DNA from: Carettochelys insculpta
Lineage: Eukaryota; Chordata; Testudines; Carettochelyidae
DNA length: 64,000 nt
Direction: 5' to 3'
Assembly: GCF_033958435.1 (NCBI RefSeq)
Contig: NC_134152.1
Location: forward strand, 13,626,001 to 13,690,000
The translations under genes and the position numbers were made by a program. This document shows, piece after piece, positions 32,585 through 43,877 of this stretch (position 1 is its first letter; every line of letters begins with the position of its first letter). Below the pieces are notes generated by a model. The model was given only the letters and a program-made list of their open reading frames with translations, had not been told where the DNA came from and did not search any database.

Positions 32585-33646
32585 TGTAGCCAGACAAAGT
32601 CTCCCCCTTACAAGCCAGCTTGCTTGCTGCCTCCCCCCCGCCGCCCACTGAGGAGCACACAGGGCACGGAAATGGCTGCTGACAGCACAGTCTTTGATGC
32701 CCTCATTGAGGCCCAGATGTGCTAGCTCATCGTGACCCTGAGAAACAGAACGTACAGATAGAAGGCTAACAGGCCAAACTGTCAACAAGAGAGGGGGGGG
32801 AACCCTCAGGAAATCACCCCAGCTGGCATTGATGGATATGATGACCACACAACCATCCCAGAAGAGGAAGTCTCCGCCCCTGCAAAAAGAATGTCCTGTA
32901 CTCCTAAATTGCTTATCTCCTGTCTTACAAGTGCAAATTAAGTAAGAAATGCCCTTGTAACAAACTGGCGTCACAAAAGACAGACCAGTGTGATCTGACA
33001 CCTTAGATAAGAAAGAGAATACGTAACCCAAAAAGGGGTATAAAAGGTGGGCCCAGCAGAACTCTAACTCTGAGTGCATTCCACCAACTACCTGCTGGTC
33101 GGGTCAGGTGACTGCCTCCCGAGGTCTGCAGCTGGGGACGCCCAACCTCGTATTCGTCTTTCCGCGGAATTGAGTGACTGATCCGGCTTGACTACACTGG
33201 TATCGAGAGATGCAGAGAGGGTAAGATATACCCATGCTAGGTCTCCTTTCTTTTTGTGCACAGCTAAAGAATTAGAGCGCTGTAACTAGATGTCGTTGTA
33301 TCAAGATATCATTGTGTTAGATGGTAACAGATATCTTTGTATTGGATTGTAACGTAACTTGTTAACACCTGTACTTTGCTAGCATATAAGAAGTAGACAA
33401 TAGCCTTTTGTAACCACACACTTATAACTGTAGCTTAATAAACTTGTAACCAGTTAAGATCTAAGCCTGACCCTGTTACCCTTTTGTCACTGCGACACAG
33501 CCGGCACAACAAAAAGAACTTTAACCGTTTGGTTACTACAGCCTGGCCGTAGGAGTGCTAGGAGCTCCCTGCTCTAACAGTAAAAACTGGGTTGTTTAGG
33601 ACCCAGGGGAGTACCTCACCGCACATTACCCAGCCACCGGCTAACA
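32585..33646 (+). mobile_element. Solo LTR in the proviral LTR, TSD GCTAG
   Basis: Begins TGTAGCCAGAC and ends ACCGGCTAACA (inverted TGTAGCC/GGCTAACA). GCTAG flanks at 32580-32584 and 33647-33651. TATAAAAG at 33039-33046 and AATAAA at 33437-33442 give plus orientation. 1062 bp with no genes. Confidence 0.85.
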
Positions 33647-34343
33647 GCTAGCCACTAGATTGATCCAGGCTCTGGATTGGTAACTATAACATTGTTTGGC
33701 AGGACTGTGTGCATGTGTTGTATATGTGTGTGTGACTGAAAAGCATATGCTACCGTTATACTCTCAATAAATGCAGCACACTGCCTTTTCCCCTAAAAAA
33801 GATCTCATGTGCTTCGTTTATAGCACAACACATGGACATTTATGTGAGTTGGTTGGGCCAGGCCCATGACACATGAGTCTTCTGCAATTCCAGCCTCTGC
33901 CAGAGGATGGGGGGCAGGAACCTCCATCCCCCAGCAGGAGCTCGCAGTTGGGGCCATCACCATACCCTGTGTATGGCTCGCAACCTGGCCTATGCCCTGC
34001 AGCCCTGACTCATGCGGCCATATACAGGCCACCCCAACCCCTCCCAGGAGCTGTTCAACAGCCATCTTGCCCTGGCATGCTACCCCATTGAGTGTGCCTT
34101 TGGCTGCCTGAAGGTATGATTCCATTGCCTCCTAATGCACCTGGACATTGGGGTGCAAAATGTCCTCCAGGTTATGAGGGCACCCTGCATCCTCCACAAC
34201 CTCTTTGAGGCCAAGGAGCAAACCTTCCACCAGGCATAGCTGGCAAAGGCTGGCCCCAGCATGGGGCCCATCCAGGAGGCCCTATAGGAGACCTTCACCT
34301 GCAGCTCCCAATGACCCTCCCCAGGGCACCTCCTGCAGGGGTT

Positions 34344-37160
34344 TCAGGTCTGCAGTCCTATCCCTTCCCGACCACCAACTCCCCTTTTCCCCCTCACCCT
34401 CACCCTCGTCAAACCTTCTCCAGTAAGAGGGACATGGGGTGGTAAAAACAGAACAGTAACTAAACTGTAGGTTAATGTAACTGAATAAACCATTCTTATA
34501 TAACAAACTATGTTCCTGTGTACAGTGGGGGGGGCCTTGGGACAGAGGGGCTTGAGACAGACACAGGGGGGGGCATTGGTCCGGGGAGGAATTGGCAGGT
34601 GGTGAGCTTGCAAGGGAGCAGGACCCAAAGTGGCATCGGCCATAGGCTCTCCTTCTGCTGTGGCTTCAGGGTCCACACTGGAACTGGGATGGGGGCTGGG
34701 AGCATGGGGAGTTATGAGCAGGGGAGACTGGGGCATGGGGAACCTGGCGGGGGGCACCAGCAGGGGCATGGGGTCAGGAAGGACAGCACTGGGAGGGGGA
34801 GCAATGGCAGTGGGAGGAAGAAGGAGGGTGGAGGGGGCAACGGGCGTGGAGGCCTTGGTTGCCCTGGCCTCCCAGATGGTGAGGAGGTGTTCTATCCTCA
34901 CCAGCCACTGGTCTGAGGCCCATGTCTTCTCCTGTCGCCATTCCCAGTATTGCCACAGCCATTGCTCCAAGAGCTCATTTTGGCAACAGAGGGTGGCTGT
35001 GTATGCCTGCAGGTCATCATCATTGCGCTGGCGATGGCCCCTCCAGCTGTGGGCTGGCCCTGGTGGTGGTGGGGCATCATCCCTGTGGGCTGGCCAGCTC
35101 TGGGGCCGGGATGGGACTGGCTGGCCCTGGCAGTGCTATGAGGCTGGCCTGGCCCTCAGATAATGCAGCTGTAAGGAGATGGGGGGAGATGGTGAGCTCT
35201 TCCCACAGCACAGCCCCAGTGCTCCACCCCACCCACAAGCAGCAGCCCCTGCCCCCCACCAGGCTATGAGATGGGGATGTCTTGGGAGCACATGCCTGTG
35301 CCTCTTACATGGTGGGTCCTGCCACATGGGGACCCCATGGTGTCCCAGGGCCCTGGCTGACCACTGCATGCCCCCCCACCTGATGGGCTAGCAGCTGGGG
35401 GGGCAGCCAAAGAGGGGTCCCCGCATGGGTGGTGGGTGAGCTGGGTGCAGCTTTACCCTCCCCAGGGATCACCCATATGCATGCAGCCTGTGGTGCTGTC
35501 CATGGGGACCGGCGCCACCTGTTGCCTGGGGGCATGCCCATGAGCTGAGAGCCGCACCTGTTGCACTGAAAAGTACTCCATGGGATCTTTTCAGGGGAAA
35601 AGGCAAAATGCCGCATTTATTGGTAATACACATATAGCAATCGACGCTTACCATATGCATATGATATATCCCACTCCTGTTCATACACACACACACACAA
35701 GCACACTCCTGCCTTGTTGCTGTTACCAACAGTTTCTCCCCATAACAGTATTGGCCAGGTGAGTTAGAGGGGGGAGGGGTGGAGCCAGGCTTCTGTGGAT
35801 CTGGATTGGTGCTCCAGTGAAGAAAAGACAAAACCTGGGGTCTCTGTGCAAGATGTCTTCATTTATACACTCCTCTCTCTCAGGCAGGTTGCCAAAAGTT
35901 AGCCAGCTCATGCACATGCATAATCTGGGAGAGAAGTCTTAAGAATATGCATTTAGCACCTTCTTCTGGGTGGTGCTTGCAAAGGCGGCACTTGCTGGTG
36001 ACTCCCAAGGCGTTCGTGTGTCCAGTCTTCTTTCAATGGGCCCACTTCACAGGTTCCATTGTTCTTCTCACTTGTCTTGGATCTACCTTCTCCATACCTG
36101 GAGGTGCCTGTCTCCCACGCCTTTCCATTCACACCTCATTCACTCAACAGGGCAATCAATTAAGCAATCCAGAAAGAAAAGGTACAGGGAATTTTGTCTT
36201 TACCTTACCTATGTCTAGGAACTGTTCTACAAAATACAACTAAATTTCTATATAACAGGGCTTAATACAATAACACATAATATGACTTGACAATATTTAA
36301 AAACTCCAATGAAAGAAAGTTAAAACAGAGATGTAGCTACACACCCCTCAGTGGTGCTCTGGAGGGGGGTCATTGACTGTGTAGTTGGCCCACTCCCAGC
36401 TGTGGCAAGAGCAGGTGCATCCCTCCCCTCTGGGATTCTGGGGCTTGTGTGGCCCCCCCCACGGTGTGGCAGCAAGCTGGTGCCCATGCCCAGGAGCTGC
36501 TTGCTGGGTTTGGGTGGGACACACTGCTGTACACATGGTTGCATGTGCTGGGCCTTCAGCGTGTACCCCAAGCTGGCCTGGCAAGGCTTGTGGCACACCC
36601 CATTTGTGCCCCCCTGGCCAAGGGTGTGCAATCCTGGGGGTACTCACCAGATGGTCCCCCAAAGAGGTCTGGAGACACCTGGATGTAGCCTCACTGGAGG
36701 GACCCAAATCCAAGGCAATGGTCAGGGTCCTCTGGTTGGACTCAGGGTCCAAGGGTGGCTCAGGCTGGGGCTCCATTAGGGTTCCTGGCATCTCTGGCTC
36801 TGACTGCATTGGGGTGTCCTTCTTGTGGTGCCCACGGCCTCTTGGCTGGGGGTGCTGTCTTTGCCCCCCAGGAGCTGTTGGAGCTCATAATAAAAGGGAC
36901 AGATGGCCACCCCTGCCCCCAACCTCCACTGCATGTCCTAGGCCTGCAAGTAGCCCTGAAAAAGCTCCTTGACTTTGGCCCACACCTGCTCCAGGGTGTG
37001 GGTGGGGTGGCTGCTCTCCTCCAGGGCTGTGATGAGGTGGCCATACCCCCAGGGCTTTGCAGTGCTTGGACATGGGGTCAAGGATGGCCTTCTCATCCCA
37101 GAAAGCCAGCAGGTCCAGGAGCTCCAGGCCAGACCACAAGGGGGTCTGCTTCTTGGACCC
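34344..37160 (-). pseudogene. Harbinger-2 Myb/SANT-like DNA-binding protein
   Basis: Minus-strand DNA from about 37150 to 36890 encodes, with frameshifts, ELLDLLAFWDEKAILDPMSK, then LEQVWAKVKELFQGYLQA and CPFYYELQQLLGG. This is the Myb/SANT-like signature seen at 11.8, 13.1 and 61.9 kb. The frames 36809-36348 and 34970-34344 carry the proline-rich linker and a C-terminal part with the tryptophan-rich MEQWLWQYWEWRQEKTWASD. The gene is cut by the solo LTR at 35559-36341, so the two frames are parts of one former gene. Exon borders were not resolved. Broken and non-functional. Confidence 0.6.
35559..36341 (-). mobile_element. Solo LTR in Harbinger-2, TSD CACC
   Basis: Plus-strand ends TGTTGCACTG and TGTAGCTACA. 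CACC flanks at 35555-35558 and 36342-36345. TTTATT at 35616-35621 is a reversed AATAAA close to the low end, giving minus orientation. A short (CA)n run lies at about 35683-35700. 783 bp; the 4-bp duplication suggests a class I retroviral LTR. Confidence 0.7.
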
Positions 37161-37657
37161 CCAGGGTGGGTCCTAGGATCACTCAGTCATCCCATGAGGG
37201 CTGTGGGGGGGTCTCAGTCTGTCTCTGCCATTTTCATCTCTCTGGAGTGTCTGAGAGGGTGTTGAGCTGGGAACGTGATGGCCTTGCTGCTTGCAGGCTC
37301 TCAACTTCCTGCCACTGGGCTTCTGGGGCTGCCTATGCCTTTAAAAGCAGCCAGAAGCAGAGAGCATGGAGTTGTGGTTGCAGTGGGAAGGGTGCCTCCC
37401 AGGTCCAGCTGGCTGGCACCATAGAGGACCCCTCTGTCGACAAAAGGGCCCCCGGACTGTCTACATGGCCTTTTTGTTGACAGAAACTGTTGACAGAGTC
37501 ATTCTTCCTGACCCCAGAGAGGCAGACAGCTGTCAGCAGAAGTGCCAAGTTTTGTCAACAGACTGTCGAACCAATGCATTTTGTGTGTAGATGATCTGTG
37601 GGTTTTGTTGACAAAAGTCCAGTTTTGTTGAAAAAACCCTCTCATGTAGAAATAGCC

Positions 37658-38205
37658 TCTGTGTGCACTGTATGCTTGGGGGTTTTGTTTTGTTTTGTTT
37701 TTAAAGAAACTATTATGCTTTTTGAAGTGGACGGGGAATGATTAACTCTTACTGGGTCTTATTGGAGTTGCTGTAGCCCTGAGGTTTAACAGCATAATAC
37801 TGTCAGCAATGTCTTGAAATGACAAAATCTCTGATCTTTATCTCAGCAAGGAGTCAAGCTGAAGTGTAGGAAGTAGTGTAGCATAGTAGAGGTATACATA
37901 ATATTGATGCCACATCCCCTGACCACATTTTCACAAGCCTTCTGCCTTAGGAGCATGCATAGGCCTCTCTCATGCTTTTGTAGAACTGCAATTCTAAAAT
38001 CAATACATTTCAAAAATATGTTATGAATCTTAATTAGGCAACTTGCCTCAGCACCACTGAAATCAGCATAAATCCTGGCAACACAATGACTAATTCCTAC
38101 ATAACTTTCAATTCTAAACTTTGTTTCACTGGAATAAGATGCTTTTACCTGGGCAATGGATACACTCTTTACTCTAGTCACTTGAGTGTCTACACACCTG
38201 CCTTA
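37658..38205. other. Unrecognised stretch
   Basis: AT-rich DNA between two TIR elements, with a GTTTTGTTTTG run near 37682. No gene or repeat family recognised. Confidence 0.4.
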
Positions 38206-38206
38206 T

Positions 38207-38411
38207 TGTGGCCACATCTACATGTGCACGATTTTCCAGAAGAAGCTGGCACTCTTCCAGAAGATCACCAGATGCCAACACATAAAAGGCGCTCCTCTGG
38301 AAGAAATCTGGAAGAATGCACCACCTCCTCTGTATTCCGCGCTCTACTCCCAAGTCAGGAAGAGTGCCTTCTTCCAGAAGATTCTCCCAGAAGACATGTG
38401 TAGATGCGGCA
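38207..38411. mobile_element. Short TIR element with TTCCAGAAGA blocks
   Basis: Left end GGCCACATCTACATGTGCAC and right end ACATGTGTAGATGCGGC are inverted. TTCCAGAAGA-type blocks recur inside, which makes it a separate subfamily from the TTCGA-rich elements. No duplication could be assigned with confidence. Confidence 0.6.
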
Positions 38412-38513
38412 CAACCCCTTCTTCCAAAACAGTGGTCCTCCATGGCATTGGCCAGCTGAAGTGTGGAGATGCTCCAGGCAGGGCTCTTTGGTCTCTGTCT
38501 GTGGCCACTTTAA

Positions 38514-39223
38514 GGCTACGTCTACACGTGCAGCCAACATCGAAATAGCTTATTTCGATGTTGCGACATCGAAATAGTCTATTTCGATGAATAACGTCTA
38601 CACGTCCTCCAGGGCCAGCAACGTCGATGTTCAACTTCGACGTTGCTCAGCCCAACATCGAAATAGGCGCAGCGAGGGAACGTCTACACGCCAAAGTAGC
38701 ACACATCGAAATAAGGGAGCCAGGCACAGCTGCAGACAGGGTCACGGGGCGGACTCAACAGCAAGTCGCTCCCTTAAAGGGCCCCTTCCAGACACACTTT
38801 CATTAAACAGTGCAAGATACACAGAGCCAACAACTAGTTGCAGACCCTGTATATGCAGCACGGACCCCCAGCTGCAGCAGCAGCAGCCAGAAGCCCTGGG
38901 CTAAGGGCTGCTGCCCACGGTGACCACAGAGCCCCGCAAGGGCTGGAGAGAGAGTATCTCTCAACCCCCCAGCTGATGGCCGCCATGGAGGACCCCGCTA
39001 TTTCGATGTTGCGGGACGCGGATCGTCTACACGTCCCTACTTCGATGTTGAACGTCGAAGTAGGGCACTATTCCCATCCCCTCATGGGGTTAGCGACTTC
39101 GACGTCTCGCCGCCTAACGTCGATTTCAACTTCGAAATAGCGCCCAACACGTGTAGACGTGACGGGCGCTATTTCGAAGTTACTGCCGCTACTTCGAAGT
39201 AGCGTGCACGTGTAGACGCAGCT
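38514..39223. mobile_element. TIR element (~0.7 kb), TSD TAA
   Basis: Left end GGCTACGTCTACACGTGCAG, right end GTGTAGACGCAGCT. TAA flanks at 38511-38513 and 39224-39226. Reverse-orientation copy of 29426-30082, with GCCGCCATGGAGGACCCCGC and CTCAACCCCCCAGCTGATGG in its interior. No transposase. The flanking DNA (38440-38510 and 39227-39560) is GC-rich and may belong to another Harbinger-type element. Confidence 0.9.
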
Positions 39224-39226
39224 TAA

Positions 39227-39575
39227 AAGAGTAAAGGACCTAGAGACCCCATGGAAGGAAGCTCAGAGCGTGGAGACAGGCAGTACATGCAGAGATGCAG
39301 CTCACACTTCACAACTACCCCTGCAGTGACCAGAGCCCAACAGATGGCCAGCAGCCAGCTACCCACGCCCCCCAGGGCACCCCCAGGAAGCTGTCCGAGG
39401 GCATCCAGGACCCTGATCAGCCCACAAAGCAGAGGGCCCCATGATGGACTGTGTCGTCAGAATTGCCACCAGCGTGGTGCTCTGCTGTCTCCAATGTATC
39501 ACTCGGCTGCGTGCGTGTGTTCCCTCTGTGTGCTGCCCCAGCTCTGCAGATAGCTGACACAGCAGACTCGAAGAG
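39227..39575. other. GC-rich DNA, unassigned
   Basis: The plus strand has a broken frame with MDCVVRIATSVVLCC and ACVFPLCAAPALQ, not recognised. It may continue the GC-rich DNA left of the 38514 element. Confidence 0.35.
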
Positions 39576-40176
39576 AACCCCCAATGACCACAGAGTCTAG
39601 TAAGGTGCGAAGGCACGTCGGCCAGGTTTATTGCCGTATTGGACACAATAGTAGTTCCCTGTAGATTTCTTAGTCTAAGTCAGGGCATACTACAAATATG
39701 CACCCACGGTCAATGGACTCGGCTCAGTCAGTGGCGGGACTTTCCACTGCCCCCTCGGCCGGACCCAGACCACATCCCAGGATTACATTCTTATACACAG
39801 GTACAAACAACTTACACATCACTCCTGACGTATTGAGGTACAACCCTTCTACATAATCAGGTGCCGCCTCTCACCTTGTACATGGTTTCAACAAAACAAC
39901 TCTATCCATCATATTACCCTTCTGCCCCTGTCATTGGGATGGGTCGGCCTGTTCTTCCTTATTTTTGGAATGTTCCAGGGTCGGGTGTTCTGGTACCATA
40001 TTCCTATTTCAATATGCTAGGTAGATATGTTTATGCAACATCAGCCCTCTTCTTGCCAACTTCTGTGAGCAATGCATTCCTTTAGCTCACAGCTGCACTT
40101 TGCTTTCTGTTAGCAAAGTTTTGACCATTACTTTGGTTCAGGCCTAAGGCCTCATACTAGGCCTGTACTTACTACA
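39576..40176 (-). mobile_element. Retroviral-type LTR (minus), boundaries approximate
   Basis: The high end reads TGTAGTAAGTACAGGCC on the minus strand; the low end is near GTGGTCA. The next minus-strand bases, TTGGGGGTTCTCTTCG, resemble a primer-binding site of tRNA-Pro type, though imperfect. A reversed AATAAA (TTTATT) lies at about 39625. It abuts, and probably truncates, the 3' LTR of Gypsy-2. Confidence 0.5.
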
Positions 40177-40351
40177 GACTGAACTCCCACTGGGCAGAGG
40201 GTTTTTTAAAGGCAGTCTTAAGTGGGACCAGTTGGCTCCAGCTGATCCAGAGCAACCTCCTCCCCAGCTGCTCCCACTCCATTTGTTTGCCATTTCAACA
40301 CAGCCCTGCTTTTCCCTCTTGTACTCACTCCCCCAGCTGGACCCTGTCACA
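40177..40351 (-). repeat. Gypsy-2 3' LTR (partial)
   Basis: Matches 48690-48832 block by block: TTTTTAAAGGCAGTCTTAAG, CCAGCTGCTCCCACTCCATT, ACACAGCCCTGCTTTTCCCT, and the end CCCTGTCACA. Only the first ~175 bases of the LTR remain. Confidence 0.85.
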
Positions 40352-40785
40352 TATCCCCCTCCCCAGCTCAACACCACGGGGCTGGGCTACTTGGGACGGC
40401 AGGCAGTGTACCCGGGACAGGCCATCAGCATTCCCGTGCTGGGCCCTGGCCCTATGCTGCACTCTGAAGTGGAACGGCTGCAAGGACAGGAACCACTGGG
40501 TTATTCTTGCATTCCTGTCCTTGTTTCTGTGCATCCACTGTAGGGACACCTGGGCCATGATGAGAATAAACATCCATCTGAGGAGGCAGGATCTTAAGCT
40601 TCCACCACCCACTTCACCAGAAGACACTCTTTGTCAATGATGGCATACTGTCACTCTCTTGGAAGAAGCATCTGGGTCAGGTACAGGATGGGGTGTTCTT
40701 TGTCCCCAATCATTTGGGAGGGCACAGCCCCCAAGACCACTTCGGAGGCATCAGTTTGTAGTAAGAACTCCTTCTCAAAAACTAG
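40352..40785 (-). pseudogene. Gypsy-2 RNase H
   Basis: Minus strand from 40785: FEKEFLLQTDASEVVLGAV (first acidic block), PILYLTQMLLPRE, then the end region DRNARITQWFLSLQPFHFRV and GNADGLSR, the standard Gypsy RNase H terminus. The frame is broken between these parts (near 40630). Upstream neighbour RT has been pushed 3.4 kb away by nested CR1 insertions. Confidence 0.8.
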
Positions 40786-40867
40786 GGCAATAAGGACTGA
40801 GAGAGTTGGGCCTATTTAGTTTACAGTAGAGAAGACTTACGGGTGATTTAATAGCAGCCTTCAACTT

Positions 40868-43800
40868 AGAATCACAGAACATAGAATCATAGAACAATAG
40901 AGCTGGAAGAGACCTAAAAGAGCCATTGAGTCCAGACCTCTGCTCTAAGCAGGACGAAACCCATCAGATCAGCCCTGCCAGGGCTTTGTTGAGGCGAGAC
41001 TTAAACACCTCCAGGGATGGAGACTCCACTACTTCCCGGGGGAAACCATTCCAATGCTTCACCACCCTCCTAGTGAAAAAGTTTTCCTAATGTTCAGCCT
41101 GGACCTTCCCAACCGCAACTTGAGACCATTGTTCCATGTTCTTCCATCCGTGACCACTGTGAACAGCCCCTCTCCAGCCTCTTTGCAGCCTCCCTTCAGT
41201 AAGTTGAAGGCTGTTATCAAGTTTCCCCTCAGTCTTCTCTTCTGCAGACTAAACAGTCCCAATTCCCTCAACCATTCTTCATAAGTCATATGCTCCAGCC
41301 CCCTAATTATTTTGTCGCCCTTCGTTGGACCCTCTCCAGCGTATCCACATCCTTCCAATAATTGGGGGCCCAGAACTAGACACGGTACTCCAGATGCGGC
41401 CTCCCAAATCTGAATAAAGAGGAATAATCACTTCTCTGGATCTACTGGCAACACTCCTCTTGATGCAACCTAATATGTCATTAGCTTTCTTGGCTACAAC
41501 AGCACACTGTTGACTCATGTCCAGCTTCTCATCCACTACAACTCCCAGGTCCTTTTCTGCAAAGCTACTACCGAGCCAGTCAGACCCCAGCCTGTAACAA
41601 TGCTTGGGATTCTTCCGGCCCAAGTGCAGGATTCTGCACTTGTCCTTATTGAATCTCATCAGATTTCTTGCAGCCCAGTTTTCCAATTTTTCTGTGTCAG
41701 TCTGGACCCTGTCTCTACCCTCCAGTGCATCTACCTCTCCCCCTAGCTTAGTGTCATCCTCAAACTTGCCAAGTGTATAATCCAACCCCTCATCCAGGTC
41801 ATTGATAAAAATGTTGAACAAAACAGGACCCAGAACCAAACCTTGGGGCACGCCACTAGAAACCGATCGCCATCCCGACATCAAGCCATTGATCATTACC
41901 CTCTGGGCCCGACTTTCTAGTCAGCTTTCAATCCATTTTACCATCCATTTATCCAATCCACATTCCTTTAACTTGCCGACAAGAATATTGTGGGAGACTG
42001 TATCAAAAGCTTTGCTAAAGTCAAGATAAATCACATCCATTGATTTTCCCCTATCCACAGAGTCAGTTATCTCATCGTAGAAACTTATCAGATTGATCAG
42101 GCATGACTTCCCATTCATGAATCCATGCTGACTATTCCTGATCACTCTCCCCTCCTCCAAGTGCCTCAAAATGACTTCCTTGAGGAGCACCTCCATGATT
42201 TTTCCAGGGACTGATGTAAGACTGACCGGCCTATAGTTCCCTGGATCATTCTTCTTCCCTTTTTTAAAGATGGGCACTATATTTGCCTTTTTCCAATCAT
42301 CCAGGATCTCTCCCGATCTCCACGACTTTTCAAAGATAATGGCCAAGGACTCGTCAACAACATACGCCAACTCCCTCAGAAATCTTGGATGAATTACATC
42401 CGGGCCCATCAATTTATGTACATTTAGCTTTTTTAGATAGCTCCTAACCTGTTCTTTCCCTACCTAAGGCTGTCCACCTTCATCCCACAATGCATCACTT
42501 ATCGCATTAGTCCAGGAGCTGTCTTTGTCCATGAAGACAGAGGCAAAGAAAGCATTAAGTAATTCAGCTTTCCCTACATCATCTGTCATTGGGTTACCTC
42601 CTTCATCCAGTAGGGGCCCCATGCCCTCTCTGATCACCTTCTTCTTGGTAACATGCCTGTAGAAACTTTTCTTGTTATCCTTCACATTCCTCGCGAGTCG
42701 CAATTCCAGTTGCGCTTTTGCCTTCCTGATAACTCCTCTACATTCTCGAGCTATATGTTTATACCCCTCCCTAGACATCTGTCCAGGTTTCCACTTTTTG
42801 TAAGCTCCCTTTTTGTGCCTAAGTTTTCCAAAGATTTCCCCATTAAGTCAGTCTGGTCCTCTACCATATTTGCTTCTCTTGGTGCGCATCACGACAGTTT
42901 CTTTCTGTGCCTTCAATAGGGCTCCCCTAAAATATTGCCAGTTTTCGTGGATTCCTTTTCCCTTCATGGTAGCAGCCCAGGGGATTCTGCCCATCAGGTT
43001 CCTGAAGGAGTCAAAGCCTGCTTTTCTCAAGTCCAAGGTGTGTAATTTGCTGCTCTCTTTCCTTCTTTTGGTCAGGATCCTGAAGTCTACCATTTCAAGA
43101 TCACTGCTTCCCAGGTTGTCCCCCACCTCTACCTTGCCTATTAGTTCCTCCCTGTTTGTAAGCAGCAGGTCGAGCTGTGCACAACCTCTGGTTGGGTCCT
43201 TCAGCACTTGTACCAAGAAGTGATCCCCAACATTCCCCAGAAATTTTCTGGACTGCTTGTGTACTGCTGTATTGGTCTCCCAACAGATGTCAGGGTAACT
43301 GAAGTCCACCACGATAACGAGAGCCTGCGACCTAGAAACTTCTCTCAGTTGTCTAAAAAAAACTTCATCTATCTCATCATCCTGATTTGGTGGCCTGTAG
43401 CAGACACCAACCACCACATCTCCAGTGCTGCCTGCACTACTAAGCTTGACCCATAGATTCTCAACAGGCTTTTCTCCCTCTATGTACTGGAGTTCCAAGC
43501 AATCATAGTGCTCTCTTACATACAGTGCAACCCCTCCTCCTTTTCTCCCTTGTTTGTTCTTCCTGAACAGTTTATACCCTTTCATGGCAGCGCTCCAGTC
43601 ATGCGAGTCATCCCACCAAGTCTCTGTTATTCCAATCAAGTCATAGTTCTTGGACTGAGCCAGGTCTTCTAATTCCTCCTGCTTGTTACCCAGGCTTCTG
43701 GCATTTGTGTACAGACACCTTAGATAACCAGTCGATCTCACTACCCTCACTACTCAAACCAAAGGTTCACTTTTATTGTACATTCCTCTTTGCATTTCTT

Positions 43801-43877
43801 CCCGGCCTCCAAGTTCCTTTCTACACACAGGGTTTTGGTCACCTTCCCCCACCAATACTAGTTTAAAGCTCTCCTCC
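40868..43877 (-). mobile_element. CR1 LINE (-), 3.0 kb, nested
   Basis: The 3' end at 40868 has the octamer tail (AGAATCACAGAACATAGAATC reversed). The 5' end near 43877 cuts into the start of the endonuclease, so ORF1 is missing. It encodes endonuclease, RT and C-terminal parts in order. It lies inside the plus-oriented CR1, so it is the youngest of the three nested elements. Confidence 0.9.
41059..43750 (-). pseudogene. CR1 ORF2: endonuclease and reverse transcriptase
   Basis: Minus strand. Endonuclease 43750-42848, 300 open codons: LYTNARSLGNKQEELEDL, YDLIGITETWWDDSHDW, GRKGGGVALYVREHYD, VVVGVCYRPPNQDDEIDE, VDFSYPDICWET, and the end GSSDLEMVDFRIL, where the catalytic histidine of SDH is replaced by leucine. 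A connector follows (42778-42464, KSFYRHVTKKKVIREGMGPL). RT 42412-41921: GPDVIHPRFLREL, NYRPVSLTSVPGKIMEVLL, IYLDFSKAFDTVSHNILV. RT continued 41896-41303: GVPQGLVLGPVLFNIFIN, the catalytic block as KFEDDTKLGG (usual FADD) and ADDILG-like text. C-terminus 41358-41059. Stops near 42440, 41910 and 42790 break it. Relatively young. Confidence 0.9.

Larger units (their letters stand above)
23904..33830 (+). mobile_element. Endogenous retrovirus with two LTRs, TSD CATG
   Basis: 5' LTR 23904-24797, internal region 24798-31120, 3' LTR 31121-33830 (inflated by two insertions). CATG is duplicated (23900-23903 and 33831-33834). The 4-bp duplication and a RT fragment near 27.96-28.2 kb suggest a class I (gamma/epsilon-like) provirus, but this is not certain. 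A purine tract AAAAGGGGGA at 31109-31118 precedes the 3' LTR. No gene is intact. Five later insertions sit inside: 26647, 29426, about 30415, about 31241 and 32585. Confidence 0.9.
31121..33830 (+). repeat. Provirus 3' LTR, interrupted twice
   Basis: LTR segments 31121-31240, about 32000-32584 and about 33652-33830 align in order with the 5' LTR. A CR1 fragment and a solo LTR separate them. The true LTR length would be near 0.9 kb. Ends TGTTGGAG and GCACAACA. The AATAAA lies near 33766. Confidence 0.9.
23690..34330 (+). pseudogene. Harbinger-2 transposase, split by an endogenous retrovirus
   Basis: The 5' piece (23690-23903) encodes CFGVIDGTHITIKALDH (first catalytic Asp) and NGYHSMALQALVNHRGWF. 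The 3' piece (33831-34330) continues IYVSWLGQAHDT (second Asp), AYPL-type text in other frames, YPIECAFGCLK (Glu) and VLQVMRAPCILHNLFEA. Between them lies a provirus with CATG on each side. Joining the pieces through one CATG keeps the reading frame, so the provirus entered an already present transposase exon. The transposase is truncated at 23690 (no exon 1) and has stops and a frameshift in the 3' piece. Same family as the 8.1-9.5 kb transposase, without its intron region. Confidence 0.9.
34331..37657 (-). mobile_element. Harbinger-2 right half with Myb/SANT gene
   Basis: The DNA between the transposase 3' piece and a terminal inverted repeat at about 37637-37657, which on the minus strand reads GGCTATTTCTACATGAGAG. 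The Myb/SANT gene lies on the minus strand, facing the transposase, as in Harbinger-1. A solo LTR interrupts it at 35559-36341. The stretch about 37420-37640 has repeated TGTTGACA/GTCGACAA blocks typical of subterminal repeats. Confidence 0.7.

Noticed and set aside
32453..33079. 208-codon minus-strand frame
   Set aside because: It crosses the junction between the proviral LTR and a solo LTR inserted in it, so it cannot be an evolved gene.
38587..39140. Open frames inside the 38.5-kb TIR element resembling frames at 29.4-30.0 kb
   Set aside because: They recur because the same non-coding element recurs in both places; the frames run into the TIRs and have no protein motifs.
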